From: Linnemannia elongata
Taxonomy: Eukaryota > Mortierellomycota > Mortierellomycetes > Mortierellales > Mortierellaceae
Assembly (NCBI GenBank): GCA_036320915.1
Contig: JAXBDG010000011.1
Location: forward strand, 1,820,501 to 1,884,500
Length of the DNA: 64,000 bases
Reading direction: 5' to 3'
The notes under the pieces are model-generated. The model was not told the DNA's origin. It worked only from the letters and a program-made list of their open reading frames with translations, and searched no databases. Both the position numbers and the translations under genes were made by a program. This document shows, piece after piece, positions 11,835-23,486 of this stretch (positions within the stretch are counted from its first letter, which is position 1; each line of letters opens with the position of its first letter).

Positions 11835-12647
11835 TACCACCACTTCAGCAGTAACAACAACCACAGCCACACCTGACTGCGTCCCACTCATTGAGCCCAT
11901 CAAGAACACCATCCGCGAGCTCCTCACCACCGTCGAAGGTCTGCCCCTCGGCCCCGAAGCCTCCCAGCTCCTCAAGACTGCCATCGGCACCAACCTCACC
12001 GCTTATTTCGACAACGGTATCGACAGTGCAGGAGCCATCGCTGCAACCCTCTCTGCGACCCTGCCCCAGATCGTCGATGTCATCAAGGCTGCTCAGAAAT
12101 CTTTGGGTTCCACCTTCGAGATTACTGACCCGGCTTTCCAGGCTATTTATGATATTGTGGATAAGCTTACTCAGGCTACGGCTGCATTGGCTGCCTGCAC
12201 GGGTGCTAAGCCCGATTGTACTGGATTGGTGACCTTGTCTGGATATGCGATCAAGATTGCGTTGCCTATTATTAGAGCATACCTCTTGTACAAGTTCCCA
12301 CGTAAGTGTCCCAAGCGCGTTTTTTTTTCTCCCTCTATTTCTTTCACTCTCTCATCCTTCCCCTTGCACTCCTTGCTAACATCCTCTTCATCCTTTGATT
12401 TTATCTCTCTCACATACATACACACACAATAGCCGCTGCTATTGCATTCATTGCCCTGCAACCAACGATCGACAAGATTGCCGACGGCCTTATCGCTGGA
12501 AACGATGCCGGTGTGACAGACTTTTTGAAGTTTATCGTCGACCAGACCACCGGCATTGCCGGCTCAATATTGCCAGCTCCACTCAAGGAGATCCTGGGCA
12601 TCACCGGACCTATCCTCAACATCATCAAGAACTGTCCAAAGGCGTAG
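7901..12647 (+). CDS. Secreted four-module protein with His-rich head and poly-Thr linkers
   Basis: Unrecognised extracellular protein of 1392 aa from six exons: 7901-8081, 8195-9379, 9502-10431, 10525-11331, 11441-12301, 12433-12647. Every intron is phase 1 and begins GTAAGT, and the frame is continuous. It starts with a signal peptide (hydrophobic core TVFAIATCIGIV, likely cleavage after AQA). A Cys-containing head, an acidic stretch and a histidine-rich segment at about 184-223 follow. Then come four copies of a roughly 200-residue module, the first starting near residue 313. Each module has the markers PDCVPLIEP, TNLTAYFDNG, CTGAKPDCTGL and LQPTID, four conserved Cys and a conserved N-glycosylation sequon (NLT). 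Threonine-rich linkers precede each module and are probably O-mannosylated. No GPI-anchor signal is seen at the end (KNCPKA), so a secreted or wall-associated protein is inferred. The His-rich part suggests metal binding. The family is unknown to me. Confidence 0.85.
9502..12432 (+). repeat. Tandem duplicated exon-intron units
   Basis: Three successive units, 9502-10524, 10525-11440 and 11441-12432, each consist of one exon plus its following intron. Each exon encodes the second half of one module, a Thr-rich linker and the first half of the next module. All boundaries fall at the same codon position (CC|C or CG|C context at KFP/P-AA) and in the same phase. The units are clearly homologous at both the protein and DNA level, which indicates growth by unequal crossing-over of symmetric exons. 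Confidence 0.9.
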
Positions 12648-12755
12648 AAGTGGTGGTGTAGATAGAGAGCTTTCCTTTCTCGTTTCGACATTCCCTATAA
12701 CTTCTTTTCTTTTGGCCCCCTTCTTTTCAGTTTCCTTTATACCCCTGGCTTATCC

Positions 12756-12761
12756 AATAAA
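12756..12761 (+). terminator. Polyadenylation signal of the secreted-protein gene
   Basis: AATAAA located 109 nt after the stop codon, in AT-rich sequence before the convergent gene at 12973. Canonical signal at a canonical distance. Confidence 0.55.
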
Positions 12762-12972
12762 CGAAGGATTTCTTACCCTTTAACCATTTGGAAGTATTGC
12801 TCGCATTGCGATCTGAAACTCACCAAAGACCAAGCACGTCTCACCTTTAAATCAACAATAACAAATATTCCGATCGAAAAAAAAAAAAAAAGGGCTCCTT
12901 TTTATTTTTTATTATGTGTATGCAAGTCAAGGCGCCCTCCCTTTTGTTCAAAAAGAAGACGAAAAAGGGTGT

Positions 12973-15583
12973 CTAAAAGTAGTTGTTGGAAGAGTATTGC
13001 TGCTGGCGCTGCTGCTGATGGCTCGGCTGCTGCTGGTACTGCTGGTACTGCTGTCGCTGTCCGTACGCACCAAGGTTGTTTCCTTGTTGTGGAGGAGGTC
13101 CACCACTACCATTTGGTGGATAAGTCGGTCGACGATCATAGTCCGGACGAGCTCCCTGTCCGGGGCCCGGGCGAGACTGTTGTGGTGGTGGCTGACCACG
13201 GCTGCTGTATGGATCACCACCGCCGCTACGGCTTGAAGGAGATCCATAGCTGTTGTTATTAGGGTAAGAAGGCGAAGTGGGTTGTGGGGGAGCTGCTGCA
13301 TATCTGCCCTGCTGTGGTGGTGGGCCACTTGGAGAAGGCGAGTCGTACCTCCTGTTCGAGGCTGGCGAGATGGATCGCTGTGAGGGTGCCGAGGACGAGT
13401 ATTGGTTTCCACTGCCTGCAGAAGACGGTGAGAGCTGTCCGCCATACCCTTTACTGCTGTCCTGATGATCCCGGTTTCTTGAGCTCGGGTTGGGTGAGTT
13501 GGCGCGTGCACCTCGAGGGGTTGTACTTCCGAGATGGCTGACTTGCGTTGCCAGTTTGTCGCCTTGGCTCTTGCCTTCCAATCGACTCAATGCATCGTCT
13601 CGGCTCAAATCACTGGTAGTCCTATACCGATTAGCGCTCGCTGGTGGATTTCCACCACTTGACGAAGATCCATAGCTGTTGTTGCTAACACCACTGTTCA
13701 TCGACGAGATGGACGGCGACGTTGCCCCATCTCCACCGAGTCCTCGTGCACGAAGTGACCGTCCATAATAATCCTCCCGATCTGCACCTCCGCTTCCTCC
13801 ACCACCCGACGAAGGCTCACGACGGTTAGCATCACGATCGCGATCACGATCACGATCACGATCACGCAGGTACTGGCTCCTACTTCCAGATCCACTGCTA
13901 CTACTGCTGGTAGAACTGGCTCCAGCTCCAGTCGCCCTGGAAAGAGATGATGACTTGGAGTCGTAAGGCATCATCTCGAGTTCTGCAATCTTCTTGGCCA
14001 TCTCGGCCTCCTCCCGCTTGTCGGCATACTCGCGCAAGACCCTGCTCACATGTGTCTCGCCTTCATAATCCGAGTCGTCCGATTCTACAAGTAATAAAAG
14101 CAAAAATAAGATTGGGTCAATTGTTGAGCAGCAGTAGCACTAGTTCGTCTATTGTTCAGAACCTGAATGATAATTGTCCCTTTGTGTGTGTGCTCTGAAC
14201 CCCCTTATTATTGTCATTTCGCTTTTTTGTCGAAATTGCTCTCGTGACCCTTTTCTGTCCATCCCTTTCTTACAGCATGGACACACAGACTCCAGACTAA
14301 AAAAACGACAAGGGACAGGCTAGCACGAAGGCTACACACAGCGAACAAACAGCCCATGTTTCTCTCCACAAAGGGGCTGGCCAACCGAACCCTCTTTCCC
14401 TGTCCCTTCTTCGTTCTCTTTGCCCTTTTTGTTTCGGATTACTTCCATGCGAAACTCGATTATTTTGTTAAGTATGTCTAACAAGGAAACAACCCTTTAT
14501 ATATCCCTTAGGTTGCTGTTTCCGTCTGTCATTCCTTATGGGTACAATAGATGTCCATTTTCTTCTGCCAATTGATTGATCGATTGCTTGCTTGTTATTT
14601 GTCGCTTGTTATCGGCTCTGAAAATAAAATCTCCGTGGATGCACATCAATTCCAATGCAAAGAAATAAAGACAAAAAGAAAGAGATCGCTTTCTTACCAG
14701 GCCACTTCTCTTCTCCTGTGATTGTAGCGGTGACGACTTCCTTGGCGGCCTTTAGCCTGTTCCAGAGGGATCCAGTTGTGGTTGTTGTTGATGTTGAAGG
14801 AGGTGTTGCCACGTTGCTGCCCGAATCTCCCCTTAGGTCTAGTTTTTGAGAGAGAGAAAGAAAAGACGAGAAAGGTACCTGGTTAAGTATAAAAAGTAGT
14901 TTGAATGATGGAGATTGATTGATCAACCCAGAAACAAGACTTGTCTGGATTGTTCGAGACACTGATGATCACAACGAAAGACATACACACCCACACATAT
15001 AACAAAAAAGTGGTCGTGCATTGGTACTTTTAATCCATCCCGAGGGAAGGAAACACTCATACACACACACAATGCAATTGAATAAAAAAGTGAATAAGCA
15101 AAAGGCAACAGGATGTAGCTTCTTACCTTCACGGACACTGCGGGCAGCAGCCTCACGCTCCTCTCTGTCTCGCTGCTGCTTCTCTCGGTCCCGCTCCTTC
15201 AGCCGCTCCTGGAACGACATTGACGTCGGCGTCCTTGCACTCGACCCATTTCCTGCACTTCCTCCCATCCGCTCCTGGAAACTAGATGAAGTCGGTGTCT
15301 TGCTCGAAGATGATGACGAGCTTCCATACCCACCACCTCCGGAATGCAAAGACCCAGGGTTCAAGTCTGGAGGTCTCCTACCCCCACTCGCACCTCCACC
15401 ATTCATTCCCCGGGATGAGTAGGATGATTGCTGTTGTTGTTGGTATTGTGCAGGGATGGCGGGCATGGCAGGCATGGCGGGAGGAGGAGGGCACTTGTGT
15501 TTCCCGGGGTAGAGTCCGACGTCGTTGCCACAGTCTCGGCAGAGGATAGCGACTGTCGACACACGGTAATCCTGCGACGACAT
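12973..15583 (-). CDS. Unknown disordered protein with Cys-ribbon head and short coiled coil
   Basis: Three exons, 15583-15127, 14838-14698 and 14084-12973, give 569 aa with continuous phase-1 junctions. The N-terminus has a compact C-x2-C...H-x-C pattern (CRDCGNDVGLYPGKHKC) that could bind one zinc ion. A charged segment with two SFQERL/SFQERM-type repeats follows. Exon 2 carries a short conserved-looking stretch, SLWNRLKAAKEVVTATITGE. Exon 3 begins with an acidic SDDSDYEGE and a predicted helical segment (REYADKREEAEMAKKIAELE). The rest is low-complexity Ser/Gly/Pro/Gln-rich sequence, including an RD dipeptide run, and ends in a Gln-rich tail. I do not recognise the family. A scaffolding or regulatory role is only a guess from composition. 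Confidence 0.75.
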
Positions 15584-15777
15584 AGGTTAATATTGTTGTT
15601 TATTGTTGGGTTAGCTGTTGTTGTTGTTGTCGGTGAGCTTGTCTGGTTGAGTCGAATAAGTGAAGGGGAAGAGAGAAGAAGAAGGAAAGGAGATGAATAG
15701 GGAGAAAGTTTGAGAGGTGTGTTTTTGTTAGTTGACGGAAAGTTGTTGATGAGGGGAGTGGGAGGAAGTGAGAAAGG

Positions 15778-15816
<39 letters not shown>
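15778..15816. repeat. (A)39 homopolymer
   Basis: Uninterrupted run of 39 A on the plus strand (T on the coding strand of the 12973-15583 gene). It lies about 200 nt upstream of that gene's start codon, probably in its promoter or leader. Confidence 0.95.
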
Positions 15817-15818
<2 letters not shown>

Positions 15819-16854
15819 AAAAGAGAAGCAAAGGTCGAAAAAAAAAAAAGAAATCAAAAAAGAAATCCGATCCTTCTCTTTCCCTTCCTTCTTCTACCTT
15901 CGTTACTTTCTTGTTTCTCGACTTACTCTTTTTTCTTTTTGTGGTAGGCAAACATGGTACAGAAACACACATGTACACACCCTTGTGCCCCTCCACAACC
16001 CACAACTCACCATTCCACACAATTCAGTCCAATAGGACCCTGCGATTGAAATAGCACTAACGTACCGCTACTTTTACCTGGATGCACTGCAAAGTGAAAG
16101 AAGAGCGGAGAATAGATCCAAAAATGGGTCTAATCCTTCACCCCTCGCCACGCCATTACATGCCATTCATTGTCAATTTGATGCTCACTTTCCCAAGAAA
16201 CCATAGAACGACCCCATTCCATACACACACGACACTCTAATAAACATGGCCATTGCCTCTCTTCGTCCTTTGCTCGCTTCTCCTCCCTACAGTTCGCACA
16301 CCGTTATTTTTGCTCTCTAATGCAGGAGGAGGTACAACTGCTAGCGGAAAAGAAACCCATATCTTTATCATGATCCTTTTTCAATGCCACACGTTCCTCT
16401 CCCAGGCAGACTTTATCGTTCGTGATAACATGTCTGACTATATGAATTATAATCAGAAAGAGAAAAGGCGAGGATGGTGGGGAAGGATATTTTTTGACCT
16501 TTTCACAACTTTCACGTTTATTCGCGACTTCCAAACTCTTGCCTCCTAGTATGTGCGCTCGCATCCACGACGTTAAGTCGATATCTTCTACCTTTTTTTT
16601 CCTTCACACATTCTATTCTCTCGCTGCTTCCCATTAAAGCGTGATCCTTCAATGGCACAATGACACTGTGAGAAGTTAACAAGGCATTGACTAGTTTTTG
16701 TCCGAAGGGGTGCAAGGACGAAAGCGATGGTTTCAAAAATTGGTGGCAAACACAACATTGTGGCTTGTGCCATTTAGCTCGCCTTTTTTTTAAAAAAAAA
16801 AAAGGTAAAAAAGGGAGGTAACACTCTTCATTTATACATCTCACAACTTTCGAC

Positions 16855-18830
16855 ATGGCAAAGGAAGAGCATCAGTTTCGAGTCTTGGAATTTTACTCTG
16901 GCATCGGAGGCATGGTAAATACAGACTTATTCGCTTTTTGCAAACGCCTAAAGGAATAGAAGCAGGAGACACTTTTAACCGGAACCTTCAAGAAGAGCAG
17001 CACACAACCCACTCACACCATATATTTTTTTTCCCGCACCCACCCCTCGCTCTCCGTTTAGCACTATGCCTTTGACAGATCAGGCCACAAGGGCGAGATC
17101 CTCAAGGCCTTCGATATCAACACTACTGCCAACGAAGTCTATGCACACAACCACGGCAAGAAGCAATTGGCCCAGGTAGAGCATGCATCCTTGATATCAA
17201 AACCGAAAACATGTCGCTAGCCGCAACATTGGAAGACCAATTGAACTTATCTGGTTGCGTTACTTATTTAATTGTGTAAATAGAGGAACATTGAGGCAGT
17301 GCCAATGGAGTTTTATGACAAGCAACAAGCAGATGTCTGGCTCATGTCACCTCCCTGCCAACCTGTGAGCCAAAAAAAAACAACGACTGGTAGAACAAAA
17401 AAACGCACGATGCTGAGGATCAACTGAACTCACATCTAACATCAATCTCCTTCTCTCTCACCAATCGCTCCAAAATATAGTATACAAGGACAGGAAACCA
17501 GGAAGGAAGCAAAGATACCCGGGCGAAATCATTCCTCTACCTCATGGACATCCTCCCCAAGATGGAACATCCTCCTAACTACATCCTCCTCGAGAACGTC
17601 AAGGGCTTTGAGGAATCCGACTCGCGCGATCTGCTGGTCGAGGCTTTGGCGACTGCGGGATATGAGTTCCAGGAACTGTTGATCACACCTTTGCAGATTG
17701 GGATCCCGAATTCGAGGATGAGGTACTATTGTCTTGCCAGGAAGGTTGCGGCCGTTGGGGGGTTTGTGCAGCCGGTGACTGGAACCTTGATCGGATATAT
17801 CCCTTCCGTTGACGGTAGCAACGAGAATGAGGAAGAGGGTGGCGCGCAGGATAAGGATTTTGTGGATGGGCGGAGGCAAGGCGATCTGTCGGGCCTGTCG
17901 ACACCTGTGGCCGCCAAGAAGCAACGTACCGGACTTTCGACCTCGACTGTCACAAAGGAAGGTGATTCCACCAAACCGGATGAAGACGCCCTGCTTGCAG
18001 ATCCTATGCTGGCACTCAAGGTCGATACATTGGAGCAATACATCGAGTTCACGGATATGTCGGACACACGGATGGAGCGGTACATGATCCCGGACAAGAC
18101 CTTGCTCAAGTATGGACGCCTTTTTGATATCGTCAAATCGTCCACCCGTCGCTCTTGCTGCTTCACCAAAGGTATGGCTTATATTTGATTCAGGATGTAT
18201 GTTGGTATCTAAGGAAGGTGTAATTTGATGTGGCCATTGGCCTAACATAAATGGTATGTGTGATCATGCGTTTACATAGGATACTACCACTTTGTGGAAT
18301 CGACTGGATCGATCTTCCAAATGGTCCAGGACAAAGATGTAAGTCTCATTCTCCACTATCTCTTACTTGTCCAAGCCATCCGCACACCAACACTCAAACC
18401 ACTTACGCCTCCCAACCTCCCTCTATTTCTCCTCCTCCTCCTCCTCCTCCCTTTCCCTCCCCGCTAGACGGCAACAACATTCGACGAAGCAGAAGCCCTC
18501 AAATCCACCGCAAAGTCCAGACCCCCTACCGAATCCACACTCGCAGAACAAGAAACCACCCAAGCCCTGAATTTACTCCGCACCCTCGGATTACGTTACT
18601 TTACCGAAAACGAGGTCGCTCGTTTGATGGGCTTCCCAATCGTCGAGGGCAAGTTCTCGTTCCCAAAGACGACTACGTTGAAGCAGCGATATAGGGTGTT
18701 GGGAAATAGTATTAATGTCAAGGTTGTGGGTGAGTTGATCAAGTACCTCTTGACCTCCAAGCCTGCCAGTGATGAGAAGGAAGAGCCAAAGGTGGAAGAG
18801 AAGACTGAGGAAAAGCAAGAGGAAAAGTAG
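16855..18830 (+). CDS. DNMT2: tRNA (cytosine-5) methyltransferase DNMT2
   Basis: Methylates C38 in the anticodon loop of tRNA, chiefly tRNA-Asp in known members. Six exons: 16855-16914, 17062-17175, 17284-17364, 17481-18171, 18280-18338, 18468-18830. They give 455 aa with the frame kept throughout. Motif I is FYSGIGGM at the N-terminus. Motif IV PPCQPYTR carries the catalytic Cys (residue 83). Motif VI ENVKGFE lies at about 123-129. The family signature RRSCCFTKGY is split by the fourth intron. The C-terminal target-binding end has LMGFP and LGNSINVKVV. The protein is longer than the usual 330-415 aa because of a hydrophilic insert after motif VIII (Asp/Glu/Thr-rich) and a Lys/Glu tail. DNMT2 proteins have little or no DNA methylation activity. 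Cytoplasmic or nuclear location cannot be told from the sequence. Confidence 0.96.
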
Positions 18831-19088
18831 ATCTTTAACCACGCGTATAATACTCAATCGTAATCATGTAACATCCTTTCCTCTTTCAAATGTGTATGTT
18901 CATGAGTAATGGGTTTTATGTAATGTGTGTCTAGCCATGTTACTGGGGAAAAAAAAGAAAAAGAAAATATGCCTGGAAAAATATAATAAACACCTCCTGT
19001 CCCATCCTGCTTCCTGCTTCCTGAAAGCTCCTTTCCTGTCCCTGCCGAAACGCAAAAAAACGGCCAACCATTGAAGATAGAAGGTAGT

Positions 19089-20238
19089 TTAACGCTTGAC
19101 CCACTGGAACTTTTTCCTTGCTCCGTATTGACCGGGCTTTTTACGTTCCACAACACGCATATCACGGGTGATGCAACCAGCTAATAGATCGAAAAAAAAA
19201 AAATGTGAAAGGGAGTTGTTAATTGCTGATCTGGCCTTGGCTGTTGTTTAAACATGTATCAAGCGAGTCTGAGCCGGTTGATAAAGAACTCCAACTTACC
19301 CTTTCTGAGAGTAGGCTTGAGCTCAGGGGTGTGTGTCATCAAAGCCTTGGCGATTCCGAGAGAGATGGCCTCAGCTTGACCTAACATATTCAAACGCGGA
19401 TCGGAACACCAATTAACAACCGATGATCCCTTTTTCTAACCCTTGAAGAACACACTTCATTCCGTGCAAGAAATGGGCCAATTGAAAACTTACCGGTGGT
19501 ACCACCGCCCTGGACAAGGGCCCAGATGTTATACTTTCCAAGCAAAGACGTGACCTCAAGGGGCTTCAAAAGCGAATCCAGATCCTGGCTCTTCTTAAAG
19601 TACTCAGCACCCTCCTGACCATTGATCAAAACCTTGCCCTCACCCTCGACAACATAAACACTCGCGCTAGCCTCCTTTCTCCTTCCCGTCGCCAAAGCAC
19701 GACCCATGGCATCGACAACTCTAGGCTTTGCCTTCTGACCCATCTGTTCCTCCGTCTTGGCGAACCGGCTGAACAAGACCTCAACGGGGGCGGGGCGGGG
19801 GTGCAAGGTAGCGAGTTGGTTGAGCTTGGAGACGATGAGACGGTACTGCGAAGTCTTCAAGGTGTCAACGCCGACGGCGATGGTGAGGGCGGGCTTGCCG
19901 AGCCAGTTGGGACGAACGGCCGTCTTGGAGGGGCGGGTAGTGGGGCGGAACTGGCGGTAGGCGTAATCGAGGTTGACGATCAGTTCGTTGTAGACCGGGT
20001 TTGTGGTGAAGTATGAGGGGGACTCGGGCTTGCGCTGGAACCCGCTCAAGGAGTTGTATCCGGCCACTGTGGGGCCATCCTGCTGTTCCTGTGTGGTCGT
20101 GTGAGAGGTTGTGAAGTTGTTGGTGGTGGCGGATTGTGAGAGGGAGCGAATTGCGACTGGGGTGATGGCAGTGGCAGAGCGGAGGGGTCTGCTGATGGAC
20201 CCCGTGAGGATCCTTCCAAGCGTCCGCGAAGAAAGCAT
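19089..20238 (-). CDS. MRPS9: Mitochondrial ribosomal protein uS9m
   Basis: Protein of the small subunit of the mitochondrial ribosome, whose C-terminal tail reaches the P-site tRNA. Three exons, 20238-19494, 19380-19300 and 19180-19089, give 305 aa. The first about 50 residues are Arg/Ser/Thr-rich without acidic residues, as expected for a mitochondrial import presequence. The S9 core starts at [12 protein letters not shown] and continues through [12 protein letters not shown] and [18 protein letters not shown]. The last exon supplies [26 protein letters not shown] and the basic end KR, the diagnostic tail of the family. The long N-terminal extension before the core is typical of mitochondrial members. 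The junctions are phase 1 and restore this conserved block exactly. Confidence 0.95.
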
Positions 20239-20744
20239 GATGGGTTGAGATTTTGAGTGGAGAGAATAGAAAAGGAAGGATTACTCAAATGTCCGGCCCT
20301 TTTGAATTGTTGAATGGGTGATCCGCTTCCTCGTCGTCAGGGCGAACACAGTAGGGACTGCTGAAAGGACAAGAGGGAGTTAGGTTCGGGAGGCTTGGAT
20401 TTCCAAGATGCCTAGCATTTGTTTACTTTCGAAATAGGTAGGGTTTATGTTGGAATTACTACCCTTTTTTAACTGAATTTTGAGATCTAGGAAACACGAG
20501 GATGGAGGTGGACGGGAGGCAGGAGAGGGACAACAAACGAACAAAGCAGACAAAGGACACAACAGAGTAAGCTGTACAAGAGGTGTTTTATTTTTTTGAA
20601 GGGAGGCAAGAAGTTGCTTTTTGTTTTTGTTATACAAGAGAGAAGGGGGATATCAAAGTCTATTAAGAAAGGCACAGCACAAAACTGCGCGATCCGGGTT
20701 TTTTGTTTTTCTGTGGAAAAGGGGGATATACCGTAAGGTTACGT

Positions 20745-22308
20745 TTAGTGGATCTGGCCAGCATCGGAGGGATGACGACCCAAAGTCGAAACGCTTCCGA
20801 TCTTAATCTCGTTGATAGATTCCGAAGACTGGGAAGCGGCGCTGGCGCCAGCCTGGCCAATTTCCATCGAGTTATCGACACCCTCGACCGTAACTGCCTT
20901 CTCGTTCACATAGCCATAGGCCATCTCACCCAACTCTGCAAGATCCAAACCGCGGTGCTCGTTGATAGCCTTGGCGCGGAGGTTGAGGCCGGGGATTTTG
21001 TTCATGATGAAGAGGATCAAGTAGGTGACGGTGAAGGACCAGCCGAGACCAGCTGCAGAGTCGGCAAGCTGGTGGACAATCTGCATCCAGTGACCGTCCA
21101 ACCAACCTCCAGCAATGACGGTGACACCATCGAGGGCAGCAACCCATTTCTGAGCAAAGATACCGGTCAACAAGTTGCCAACGATTCCACCAACACCGTG
21201 GACAGCAAAGACATCAAAGGCATCGTCGTACTTGAGGTGGTGCTTCAGGCGGACAGCCAAGTTGCAGGCACAGGCACCCAAGAAACCAATGGCGACAGAC
21301 GAGGCGGGGGAGACGAATCCAGAGCCGGGAGTAATGGCGACCAAACCAGCAACAGCGCCTGAGCAGAAACCCAAGACAGACAGCTTGCGCTCGTGGCGGT
21401 AGTCGAGCAAGACCCAGGTGATACCTCCAACAGAGGCAGCCAAGTTGGTTACAACACAAGCCATGGCAGCGCGCAAGTTGGCAGAGAGGGCAGAGCCACC
21501 GTTGAAGCCGAACCAACCGAACCAAATGAAGCAGGTACCGATGACAACATTCGACATGGAGTGGGGGCGGAAGTCGCGGTGATCACCGGAACGACGGCCG
21601 AGGACAAGAGCATAGGCAAGAGCAGCACCACCAGACGAGATGTGGACGGGGGTGCCACCAGCGAAATCCAAACCACCCATCACAAAACTCCATCCGGCAG
21701 GGTTCCAAGTCCAGCAAGCGATGAAATCATAGACAAAGGTTGTCCAGAGGAAGATGAAGACGAGAGTGGGGAGGATGCGGCCACGCTCGGCAGCAGCACC
21801 AATGGCCAGGGCGGGAGTCAAGCAAGCAAACATGCCCTGGTAGAGCATAAAGACCACGTCGGGGATGCGCGATGAGCCTACAGAGGGCGCATCCAGGACT
21901 CCACGGAGGAAAGCGTTGTCGAAGTTACCGATGAAGGCGTTGGCGGATTTGCTGAATGCCAATGAGTAGCCGAACAAGAACCACTAATTGTTTGTGAAAC
22001 GGTAACGAGATAAGAATTAGCCATTAGAAATTTATGTCTTTGTTCCTTTGGCAGCAAAGATAAGGCAGGGAAAGAAAGGAAGAACTAAAACTAAAAGGGG
22101 TGCATACCTGGAAGGTGACAACGGCGATGGAGCAGCAGGAGAGCATGATGAGGGAGAGGGCGTTCTTGGACCGGGCCATGCCAGAGTAAAAGTAGCCGAT
22201 ACCGGGGATCATGAGCCAGACAAGGGCCGTTGAGGCCAGGGTCCAGGCGATATCACCGGGCTCGTACTGCGAGCCGATCACAGGAGCGGGGGTTTCCGTT
22301 GCGTTCAT
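20745..22308 (-). CDS. MEP: Ammonium transporter (Amt/Mep family)
   Basis: Plasma-membrane ammonium permease of 479 aa from two exons, 22308-22108 and 21983-20745, with one 124-nt intron. The N-terminus is short and extracellular (MNATETPAP), followed by eleven predicted hydrophobic helices. The family signature DFAGGTPVHISSGGAAL carries the first pore histidine (about H181). The second pore histidine (about H329) lies in FAVHGVGGIVGNLL. Both residues of the twin-His pore are therefore present, as expected for a transporter. The cytosolic tail is Ser/Glu-rich, like the regulatory tails of fungal Mep proteins. Which paralogue (sensor-type Mep2 or other) cannot be decided. GATAAG elements lie in the intron and 1.2-1.4 kb upstream, which suits nitrogen-source control. 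Confidence 0.95.
22009..22064 (+). promoter_or_regulatory. Two GATAAG motifs in the ammonium-transporter intron
   Basis: GATAAG occurs at 22009-22014 and 22059-22064, both inside the 124-nt first intron of the ammonium transporter. GATA-type factors controlling nitrogen genes in fungi bind HGATAR. Motif match only. Confidence 0.35.
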
Positions 22309-23271
22309 GGCGGTAAAGAGAAGTTATGGTGAGAAGGAGGAAGGGTATAAAGAGAGGGAAAAGGAAGGAAGGAGAGAGTGGATCTGCAGGAGGAAGAGGA
22401 GGAGGGTTATAAAGGGATAGAGAGCTATCAGAGTTGACGATCTGGATGAAGAGGCCGTGAACAGAAGAGGGATGGGAATACAGTCAGGATGAGAATCAAG
22501 ATATTCTTTTTGGATGAAAGAAGAGTGAGAGAAGGGGGTATATGAGCGTAGAGTAGAGAAGAGTAAAGAAAGAGAAGAGTGGAGAGGGGATGGTCGCTTG
22601 GCGATGAGAAAGACAAGGAAGAGAAAAAAAGAAGAGAGAAAGAAGGTGGCAATGGCCGAGATATTTATACTGATCAGATCAGGGAGTAATGATATGACCC
22701 CCCCGGAAAACCAAGGGAAAGGGTAAAAGAGGAAGAGAGAGCATTCGCCGCCATCATCATCATCCATCATCATCATCACTGTGAACCCAAAGTGAACAGA
22801 ACACAAAAAACAAAACAAAACAATTGAATTGATATATGTAAACAAAAACAAAAGCAGAGCAAAACTTCAACATGTAAGCAAGAAAGACACAACCCCCCTC
22901 TCCTCTCCCCCGATCCCACACTTCACTTGCACACATACACATACATTCACAGCCAAAACACAGCTTGAAACCTCCACACGGACAATCAGACAATCACCTC
23001 TACAGAACACACATACAAATGCACCTCGCCACCTGCAAATTAACAACCATCGAATCATGATTGGATATTTCGTATTTCTCTTAATCCTTACTTTAATCAA
23101 TCGAATGAATAAACGGACAGCAATGAACAGAAGAAGGGAAGGAGGATTGATGAACCATGAAACGAGCAAGAGGGTCAAGGGATGCTCAGGAGATGAAGGA
23201 TGGAGGATGGTCTGCGTCTTCAAAGATAGGAAGACATGAGGCAACAGCACTTTCTCTCCGGACTCATCATC

Positions 23272-23294
23272 TTTTTTTTTTTTTTTTTTTTTTT
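23272..23294. repeat. (T)23 homopolymer
   Basis: Uninterrupted run of 23 T in the upstream region of the ammonium transporter. Confidence 0.95.
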
Positions 23295-23486
23295 GTTGTT
23301 ACTCTAAAAGAAAAGAAACCTTGAGTTTAATGATAAATAAGGAAAACCTCACCAATCCGGGGTAAGAACAGACAAGGAGACAGCCAGGCCAGACCAGAAA
23401 CAAGACTCACCACATCATGAGGTAGGGGACAAGAAGGAAATGAAGGGGGTGGTATCGTACTCCTTCCTACTCTGTTGGTTGGTGAA

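Noticed and set aside
10860..11860. CRISPR-like or satellite array in the Thr-repeat DNA
   Set aside because: The repeats are ACN codon repeats inside exons of a spliced eukaryotic gene, with no spacer structure.
15403..16020. Minus-strand 205-codon frame running through the A39 tract
   Set aside because: It consists of a Phe run plus pyrimidine-rich leader sequence and overlaps exon 1 of the Cys-ribbon protein in another frame.
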